DNA of 64,000 nt from Corticium candelabrum (taxonomy: Eukaryota > Porifera > Homoscleromorpha > Homosclerophorida > Plakinidae), in assembly GCF_963422355.1 (NCBI RefSeq), contig NC_085106.1:2577068-2641067 (forward strand). Direction: 5' to 3'. Numbering within the stretch: position 1 is the stretch's first letter; every line of letters starts with the position of its first letter. Position numbers and translations under genes: made by a program. Positions 55,431 through 64,000 of the stretch are shown here, piece after piece. The notes below the pieces were generated by a model. The model was not told where the DNA came from and made no database searches. It saw only the letters and a program-made list of their open reading frames with translations.

Positions 55431-57557
55431 ATGGATCACAGTGGTGGTTCTAGAGGACACGTGTATCTCCCGCAGACGACTAACAGCCGAGTACCAGACG
55501 TTATGTATGCAGCTCCATCGAGCTTCATCAGTCAAGCAGGCATGTGCACGCCCGCCACTTCAACATTTGAAGCACAAAGTAAGAGCAGTCTGTATCAAAT
55601 CTCTCTAGATAAATAGCGTTCTATCTAAAACTCCGTTTCATCGCAAACGACTCGCTAAACTACAACTAGAACGATAGAATGTCTCTTTATCTCTCTAATT
55701 CTTCTGTCTGCTCTCTGTAGCTGCTCCGGAACCGTGCCATACAGCAACGCGACAAGTACTACCGAAGCTCTCATTGCAAGGTCAACGTCTACCAAGTAAG
55801 TCTATTCATCCTCATTAGATCAAAACGCCGGTCGCATGTCATCCGGTACACTAGACATTTGCCGGACCACGTGGTGTCACATTTCACTGAGCCGTCAGAA
55901 GCAGCCGGCTCTGCTACAGCAGTCCTCTAAACCTAGTAGCTTATGTTGAACTACGATTTCAAGCAAAAACAGATGAATCCCATAAAATGGACGAAAAACA
56001 AGGTTACCATCTCTAGCCAGAAACCTGACAGTCCGTGTAGCTTCCGCTGGCCGTCATCTCGTGAACTCTTCGACACGATGCAGGCTAGACATGGACGTTC
56101 GAATGCGTACAACCAGCACGTGCTAAATCATTTGCCCACGCGAAAATCGTATGACAGCGTCCGGCGCCCTCAGAAACAAAGAGATAGGTTGTATACGAGA
56201 TAGTCCAATGTGTCTAGAAGTGTTACTTAAAAGAATGCTGCAAGCATATCGACTTCAAGTCAGGCAATAGTCACCCCAACGTCTAATACGAAGAACAAAC
56301 AGCTGTAGCAACATACGCCCTCCCTCGTTTATTCTCAGCTGTTCTATCATCATTTGTGGTGCCGTAATCTTCTCGTTAAACCTAAATTTGCCTCTTCGTT
56401 TCGACAGCGTCACAATTGTGCAACACTTCGATATCCATTCGCAGCGGAACCGAATTGTTCCACTCAAAAATCAGCGTCTAGCCGTCCAACATGCGTCTCT
56501 ACAACTACGGTCTCTCTCTTTCATAGTCGTTAAGCGACGTGCGAATGCGTGCAGCTAGGCTCGAGAAGAAATAAAACCGGCCGCAAGAACAACTAAAGAG
56601 GAAGACGACTGTCTATTGCATCAACTGTATGCATGCATGCTGGGTGTGCTCGCTAGCCCCTCGGTAGGATTGGCAATTCAGACAAACTTCAAACTGTACA
56701 AGCGCACGACGATACTACCATGTACATACCGTCCAGCTGACCGACCGACTCAAACCGAAAATTATAGCCTCCAAGCAAAACAGCATTCCTTTGACTGGGC
56801 CGCGTCTCTAAAATAGCGCTGACGTCACTTACTTACTCTAAACTAAACTAAACTAATCAGTCATAGTTTCATTGACTGTCTAGCTATAACTTTCTATGTT
56901 CTAACAGTTGCTTTTCTTCTAGACAGCACCGGTCAACCGCTGTGGCAGTTCTTGTTAGAGCTCTTGAACAATGAGCGATGCAGGTCGATTATCAGCTGGA
57001 CTGGTAGTGGAACGGAGTTCGAGTTGAAGGACCACGATGCTCTAGCCAGAGAATGGGGAATCAGAAAGAGAAAGCCCAACATGACTTATGACAAACTAAG
57101 CCGTGCGCTTCGATATTATTACACCAAGAATATAATTGAGAAAGTGCCAGGCAAGAGACACGTCTACAAGTTCATAATGCCTCCAGAAACGACACACACG
57201 CTGCACTATAACTGTGAGAGTCCTATCAGCAGTCATGGTAGTAACAGCAGTGCTACACCGAGTCCAACCGTGACGAGCACTATTCAAGCCCCACAGTTCT
57301 TCACCCACCAAACGACCGTTGCCACTCTTTCTGATACACAAACAGAGACGATACTGGCAGAACTAGAGCAAACACTTCTTGAGGGGACGATGCCGGTGAC
57401 CGCACCAGTGACGATGACAGTGACTGTACCGACTCACAACTACCAGCAACCGAGGCCGGCACCGCCTACGCTCCAAGCCCTCGGATACCCACCCACACAA
57501 CATGCCGAGCATGCGTACCCGGGAACGATCGATTATTGCCCCTATAGGACACACTGA
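55431..57557 (+). CDS. ETS-domain transcription factor 2
   Basis: Exons 55431-55578, 55721-55795 and 56923-57557, with matching phases and GT-AG borders, give 285 residues. The N-terminus ([19 protein letters not shown]) and exon 2 ([11 protein letters not shown]) have no recognised domain. The ETS domain (about 77-158) reads [54 protein letters not shown] and GKRHVYKFI. The tail is rich in Ser, Thr and Pro and ends CPYRTH, consistent with a transactivation region. AATAAA at about 57830. Intron 2 is over 1.1 kb, long for this window. Paralogue of its neighbours; the first two exons are assigned by splice signals and phase and are less certain than the ETS exon. Confidence 0.85.
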
Positions 57558-58700
57558 CTCCGGATTGTATCTCAACAGATCTGTAGAGCAGCATCTAACT
57601 TTTACACTACGTAACTGCTAACTTATTGACACGTTGCTACAGGTAGCAATATTGTCGGTTTTTTGATAGTACAGTAGCCTAGCAACCGACTAACTATAGT
57701 GTAGTTCTGTGCTATGACGTCACATTCCTTCTTCCTTCCGCTCTAATAGCTATCACTACCTATTTGAGACGCGTTGATCACATAATTTTTACGTGAACAA
57801 CATGAACTTCGGTATCAAAAACCAATATAAATAAAGAAAACACCAACGATCACTTGCTAGACGCGCTCGCGCTCACACCGGAAGTAACAGGGGAAGTCCC
57901 TATCAGCACCGCCTCCTCCGTGATGTACAATGTGCTAATGACACAACGGCCGAGAGAAATAGACGGAGCGCTAATTCCGGAGTAAACTCGATATTCCTCA
58001 AGGAGACTTGTTAGATACGATACTACAGCCCGACAAGAGTCTCCTTCAAGCAAACAGCCAGACTTCCGCAATGGCGTATGCAAATGTGATGGTGATCGAA
58101 CAACAGTGCAGCCGTAGCAATGCAAACAGACAATATCCTGGCCACAAAGCAGCGATTGGATGCCATTTGTACTATTATAGACGGGGGATTTCTATGACAC
58201 ACCTTTCCGTTTTCCTGATCGTGGGTAGAAACACCCGTGAGTGCGTGTCCGTACTTCATTCAATTTACACCTCCCACTGCAGCAGTCAAGAGCAACGTCT
58301 CGCTGTCTGACCGAGCCAGTCGCATAGCACAAGACCAAAGAGTAACAACCAATTGAGCAACCGGTGAGTATAAAGCCTAGCAATCGAGCATGCATGCACC
58401 CTTTTGCTCGACATTCTGGACAAACGTAGACAGACTGGTTGACACACAGCTTGACCACTTCATCCCATCAGGGTGACTGTATAAATGCGATGTGCATGTA
58501 TGTAGAGCTCGCGGAAACAAAACGTCCGTTTTTGACCTTGCAATGCACGTGGTTCTGTGTATGCACTTTGTTTGTGGCACAACAGTTAGCCTTACCTAAC
58601 AACATACCACAACCCAGGGAGACTGGTCACCAGATCCAGTCTCACACCTTATTTCCGTGTTCCAGGGAGACGTCAGTTAACAAGTCCCAAGAAACGAGAC
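57558..58700. other. Intergenic between ETS genes 2 and 3
   Basis: No gene recognised. Open frames here, including one that runs into ETS gene 3 from 58439, cross a splice acceptor and are judged untranslated. Confidence 0.45.
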
Positions 58701-59356
58701 ATGGAAGCCTCTTTGAACACGCAAAAAATGGCAGCAGAAGTCAAGCAGGAAGGACAATACCCGGGTACTTACTAACTAACCCACTTTCAGATGAATTTTC
58801 AAAATCCAGTGCTCATCACAGTTTTTCGTTTTTCATTTCAGTACCACCATGCAATCAGCAACTATGGCAATTCCTTTTGGAGCTACTCAACAATCAGTCC
58901 AAATTTGGCCATATCATTGCCTGGACAGGTAAGGGCACCGAGTTCAAACTCAAAGATCATGAAGGAGTCGCTCGAGAATGGGGCAGCAGACGAAACAGGC
59001 CACAGATGAATTATGAGAAACTGAGCCGCGCGATGCGCTACTACTACAGCAAGAATATCATTAAGAAAGTTCCAGGAAAACGTTTTGTGTACAAATTTGT
59101 CGAACCCCAGGAAAAGGAAATGCAAGAAGAAAAACTGGCAATACGACAAGATGCCAAGCGAATCACAGTGATACCCCAGATGCGACACACTGTACCGAGT
59201 CTCGAGACATCGCCAGCCTCATCAGCAAGAGCAACACCCAGTCCACCCAACCAACTCTTCACATTTCCACCAGCAATGGCACTGCAAGCTGCTCTCGCCA
59301 ATCAAGGCTACATGTACAGCTTCCCACTACAAGCTGCCTTCCTACAGCACTACTAA
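58701..59356 (+). CDS. ETS-domain transcription factor 3 (short)
   Basis: Two exons, 58701-58764 and 58842-59356, joined in phase 1 across a 77-bp intron (GTACTT...TTTCAG), give 192 residues. The short N-terminus ([20 protein letters not shown]) leads straight into the ETS domain (about 26-108): [53 protein letters not shown] and [11 protein letters not shown]. Met replaces Leu in the recognition helix, but both arginines remain. The C-terminus is Gln/Ala/Pro-rich and ends AAFLQHY. A longer single-exon reading from 58439 is open by chance but reads through a good acceptor and has unnatural composition. AATAAA at about 59668. It is the shortest of the three and has no other domain. Confidence 0.85.
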
Positions 59357-60022
59357 TACCATAGACAGCTACAATGCAGCAAATAGAAAAAGTACCTAGA
59401 CTTTAGTCATAATATGTGGAAGGTACCTCGATCCTGAAATAGTCTTCCCCTGAAGCTATTCGATAGGCTCGTGGTGTAAGAATTTCCGTCTAAGCACATA
59501 GTATAAGTATAGTTAGAGTATCTGATGACGTACACGGATAATTAGCTAGTATCCGTAGTTTACTGATTAAGTTAATTAATTAATTGACTGTTTTCGTTGC
59601 ATTTTCTGTATGGCGGATGTACAAACACTGATAATTATAACAAATGGAGTAACTATACATTTGATTCAATAAATATTGGTTGATTGCTGTATAAATGTGC
59701 GGCATCGTGTGTAATTAGCGCTCATGCGCATGCACAGAGTTGAAACTCTAGCTTACCTCGTCATGTTGCATCGGTAGGAAGTGAATTCGAAACTCTCCGT
59801 CTCTAGTGAGAGTGAGAGTAGATACAGTAAATGAAACCGCATGGATCGACTTTTTTGGGCACAACTTAATAACGGTGTAAAAGCGCAAACTGAAACTCAA
59901 CTGTCAGCTTGAGAGTTTGTTGAATTCGTTGTGTCTATTGGTCTCGCGGTGCCAGACCATAAAGCGCGTTTTCCCGCGGTTGCTGTACCCTCACACCCCG
60001 GTATCCGCGGGTGCCACGGTAC

Positions 60023-60088
<66 letters not shown>

Positions 60089-60904
60089 ACAATATAGAAG
60101 CCGAGTAACCAGTGCATGAATGTCTTGCCCGGGGCAACATGATGCTAACAACATTCTAGATTGTCTACTTTCAAGAGGTCTCAGGATTCGAGTTAGACTG
60201 GCCACAGTCTATAAAATCGTGAATGCCTCATGTACGCATGCTGCGTACATTCAACGAGCTAAGGTACCGGTGCTTACCGGTGCCGCAAAGCAAGAAATTT
60301 TAATTGTTGTAGGCGCAATGTTATTGATCCTGTCCTTGCTATGCTTACTAACGCGCGTTAGGCCAAAGTAGTTTATCCTGGCGATGACTATACTGCTCTG
60401 TAGCTGTTTTTTTTTAACACAAGAAAATACCAGCGCTGAGTGTCAGTATCTACAAACACGAAATTCACCCCTAAACAAACAAACGGCCAGAAAGAAACAA
60501 CACAGCGAAAGCACGCATGCGCACTGAAAGAAATCCGCTCAGATTCAATTTTGACCCTAAACTTGCCGTTTCTCAACGTCACACTCTATTCGCCAACTCA
60601 GCTTACAATCAGTTTACCCTCTCAGCTCTGAATCAAAATGAATTTAATCAGCAAGCAGACAAGGTAATCTGCCCGCCCCTTGTGGTGTCCCCAGTGAGAA
60701 GAATTCTGGACTCAGAAGCCTGGTGTACAATTAGTTATATATATCTATATATACACACACCACAATTTCTCTCCAACTCAAATCATAAATTAAGTGTCGC
60801 TGTCACTATCCACATAGTTGTGATGAGCGTCAGTATACAACATAGACCAGGCATGCGCAGTAGGCAGCCAATAGCCACACAGCGTGTGCAAACAATCAGA
60901 GAGG
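59357..60904. other. Convergent intergenic region, with CA microsatellite
   Basis: 3' UTRs of ETS gene 3 (plus) and KDM5 (minus) presumably lie here. A pure (CA)n tract occupies about 60027-60087. No other gene or element is recognised. Confidence 0.5.
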
Positions 60905-63203
60905 TCACATGAGAGAGCAACTACTGCAGATATACTTGTCAAGCGCCCGGGCAGCCTCCTTGGTCAGTTCGACACACGCAAAGTGATACCACCGGTAACA
61001 CTGATCACACTGCACCCATTGCACCTCTTCCGAAGCCGGCATCAGACACTCCGACGCAGCACACTGCTCCTCCTCGTCTTCGTCCTCCTCCTCGTTGTCT
61101 AAATCGGGCGAGGGATCCTTCTTCACCCTTCGCCTCCTTCGCCTCTTGGTATCAAAGTCCAACCGCCGTCTCTTCCGACTGTAATCTGCAGTCATTGAGA
61201 GATCGGGCCGCTACAAGTAAGCCACTCACCGGTCAAACAAGCTTAACACAATCTGCAACACAACTCACCTCTTCTCCGACTAGCAATGATCGAATGGTTT
61301 TCTCTCTCGTACAGCCCGTCTGCAGCAATTGCCATATTTGTTGGGTCTCGTTTACTGTCAATTCTAGGAGATCACCCTCGAACATTAGCTCTTCCAACTC
61401 GACCCGTAAGTCATCACGAAGAGACATGTGCTCTCCTCGATCCTCTTCAGACAGAGGACTTATCGCTTCCACGTCCACTTCGAGTTCACCGCCCTGTCCA
61501 CTGTTTGTCTCACTTTCAACAATATCCGGTTTATCACCAGACCCATGCATCCCAGTCTGTTTATCACAACTACTTTTCTGATTCTTTGCCACAGGCAGCT
61601 TAGTCTCTATAGCCAACTGGGCAACCGAGTCCTTCGCTAGTAAAAGCGCTTGTCTTGCTCTGAGCTGCCATTCTGTTGCACGATGAGCCAGCCTCTCTAA
61701 TGCCACGGCTTCCGGCAGCAACACGGGAACTTTCTTCATATTCTGAACTAACAAGTTAGCCATATCCAGTGCTGGACGCTTCGACCGTACACAGCAACCA
61801 CACAAAAATTTAGACTTATCGAACGCTTTTCTTTGTCCTGCTTGACTGCAAGTCGGTAATACACAATTGGTATGAAACCAATCTTTACACAGTTGACATT
61901 CAATCATGTTAGGACTTGCACTCCGTTTACAGACACAGAACGGCTGTCGTAGATCATTAAAATGACTGGCTTTCGTCAAGCTCAGTTCGTAGCAATGATG
62001 TCGATCCCTATTTCTCTCTTGCAACTTTCTCATCTCTTCCCACTCGGTCATTTCGGCGTCGACCACTCGGGCTATCTCTTCGTCCATATGACGACTGCCG
62101 TCACCCACAACCCTTTCCCACTGCACTTCTCTATGCTTCTCAGACTTCATTTCGACACTTAGCCTCGGTAGCAATACCTTCACAGTCACGTGATCAATGA
62201 TTGCAATTACTCTGGCACATTCACGTACCTCCAGCAAACTGTTCCATACACTGTTTTTCTTTAGGAAAAGCTTAGACACACGATCCCTCCACGCCTTTCC
62301 GGCAGTCAGCAGTGACTCGATGTGAACTATCTCTGGGAGATAAACCGGAATGGAACGTCCTCTTGTCAACAAGCCTTCCAGCTCCAACAGCCAAGGATCC
62401 CTACCCAACTTCTACAACAACCAATTCACTGCCAAATATCACTTTGGTCAAACGCGCGATTTCGGTTCACCTGAAGTCGATCGGCCTCTTGACGCCATCC
62501 GTTAGCTTTAGCCAAAGCTGCCTTCAAATGACCAACTGTTGGCAATTGTGTCCGCAACTCGGTAGCCTCTTTAAGTAAAGCCTTGATATAGCTTTCCTTA
62601 GCACACGGCCTAAACAAGACACTTCAATAAAACAAATGTGGACAACTTATGCACTACAACAAACGAGCAGGCAGTAAACAGATGAATACAAGAACGTGTC
62701 CACTGTATACTTTACCGTCCCATCTCTGTCACCTATTCTTCAAACTCAAAAGTTCAAACTCACTTCATTGCGAGTGCTGCATGTGCCTTGCTTTCCCAGT
62801 TTCTACTCAGCTCAAGAATATCACGAAGCTTGATAACTGCTTTGTTCACTCCTACATACAGCCACATAACCAGAATGACCAATCAACAAACGAAGTCAAT
62901 TACCAGGGTGAGACGAAATTGATGACGCCTCTCGCAGCAATTCTTTCACTGTGTCGACTGCAACAGGCTCTCCACAGTCGAATATCTTGTTGATATCGTT
63001 CAGCCAATACCCCAGTTTTATTTCTGTCTCCAGCTGTTCGAGCTCCGGAAGAGGAATGTTCAATGCCTCGCCGTCTGCCAGAAGCCTCCGAAGTAGCTCG
63101 ACATTGGGTGACTCTTGTGACATAGCCTTGCCGACTCGATTCAAAAAATCAGCAACACGACTAATCAACACCTGACAGGAAACATACTTAGAGTGGTGTG
63201 TGT

Positions 63204-63263
<60 letters not shown>

Positions 63264-63284
63264 GTGTGCGCATGCGTGCATGTG

Positions 63285-63332
<48 letters not shown>

Positions 63333-64000
63333 CGCGCACACGCGTGCATATGTAACAACATGAAAGTGCCAGATTCGCACTCTACATACATATATACAAC
63401 TTTCATTGAATCAATTGGAAATACATAGTGTATCAGAGTGATGCATCGATGGGCTACTTCAGACTGTCCCTATCCTTACTTCACTCACCTTGACAATTTG
63501 AGCTTCAGGAATCTCACAAGCAAGATTATCCAGCTGCACAACAAACTCTTTCAAATCGTCCAATGTCACAACTTGTTCCTTGTGTTTTCTACACAACACT
63601 AACTCTAAACGAGAAACCAACTACCACAACACATCAGTCCCAAACTCACTTTCTCTGCTTCTTTCCCACAAGTTGGCGTACAGCAAGAGCACAACGTTCT
63701 GCTTCAACAACTGCTTCCTGCATTTCTATGATTAGATCTGGACATTGGAAGTGACTATCCGAGGCCTGGGAAATAAATCCACGCAGATCGGCAATTTCTG
63801 AAGCAACAAGAACAAATCAAATTTGGTGCCGTCGTGAACACTAAAATAACTAACTCGGTCGACTAGCGAAGGGAGCGTCTAGAGCCACCTCCACGGCATT
63901 TTTCCATTCGAGATACTTTCTAGAGCGTTTGTCTGCAAGAAGCTTCAGTGACTTCATTTCATCCAACGTGTAGCGATACCTGAAAAAATGCCTGTTAACT
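60905..64000 (-). CDS. KDM5: KDM5/JARID1 histone H3K4 demethylase, C-terminal part (runs off the window)
   Basis: KDM5 enzymes remove methyl groups from H3 lysine 4. Here only the region after the catalytic JmjC domain is visible. Minus-strand exons, approximately: 63979-63855, 63797-63650, 63588-63489, 63171-62904, 62851-62764, 62609-62471, 62411-61269, 61210-60905. The first visible exon has [17 protein letters not shown], matching the start of the PLU-1 region; PLU-1 helices follow. A PHD finger ([25 protein letters not shown]) lies in the large exon. A basic/acidic stretch ([11 protein letters not shown] then EEEDEDEEE) leads to the final PHD finger ([16 protein letters not shown], ending YICSSCSLM), the type that reads H3K4me3 in KDM5A/B. 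The JmjN, ARID, JmjC and first PHD parts lie beyond the right edge. Confidence 0.92.
63197..63337. repeat. TG microsatellite in a KDM5 intron
   Basis: About 140 bp of (TG)n with CG and CATG interruptions, in the intron between the 63489 and 63171 exon borders. Confidence 0.95.

Noticed and set aside
58439-58841. N-terminal extension of ETS gene 3 as a single exon
   Set aside because: It reads through a strong TTTCAG acceptor; a short 5' exon from 58701 joins in phase and has a more natural sequence.

Overview
The window reads as nuclear DNA of an early-branching animal, most likely a sponge or similar non-bilaterian. Genes have many short introns (about 55-70 bp). Recognisable genes are typically animal: ETS transcription factors, a KDM5 histone demethylase and ALDH1L. 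CA/TG and GACA microsatellites are frequent, and transposable elements of almost every class fill the first two thirds. The species cannot be proven from the sequence alone.

Region 1 (about 1-28 kb) is a tandem array of six related genes for small secreted proteins. Each has a signal peptide, a cysteine pair, about eight Gly-X-Y collagen triplets, a charged coiled-coil-like neck and a cysteine-rich C-terminal domain of about 155 residues, an order resembling collectins. Only the third (19.3-20.2 kb) and fifth (24.8-25.7 kb) copies look intact. The first lost its collagen part, the second is split by an LTR retroelement, the fourth carries a nonsense codon and the sixth is decayed. Shared flanks define three subtypes (copies 1+3, 2+4, 5+6). 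Between the copies lie a Tc1/mariner-like (IS630-type) transposase gene split by a 0.9-kb foldback element, a 5.5-kb MULE-type DNA transposon whose gene joins a Ulp1-like protease to the transposase and which has split a Myb/SANT-like gene, a non-autonomous Helitron, a 529-bp palindrome and small MITE-like elements.

Region 2 (28-43 kb) is repeat territory: a young Ty3/Gypsy element, an older one, and a head-to-tail series of 5'-truncated LINE copies, each ending in GACA repeats.

Region 3 (43-64 kb) is conserved and gene-rich. ALDH1L (10-formyltetrahydrofolate dehydrogenase, minus strand, 25 exons) can be read end to end; it has two in-frame start codons that predict cytosolic and mitochondrial forms. 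Three ETS-domain genes follow in tandem on the plus strand. The 3' part of a KDM5 gene (PLU-1 region and two PHD fingers, minus strand) runs off the right edge.

Exon borders were read by eye from GT-AG sites, reading phase and remembered homologues. No searches were run.
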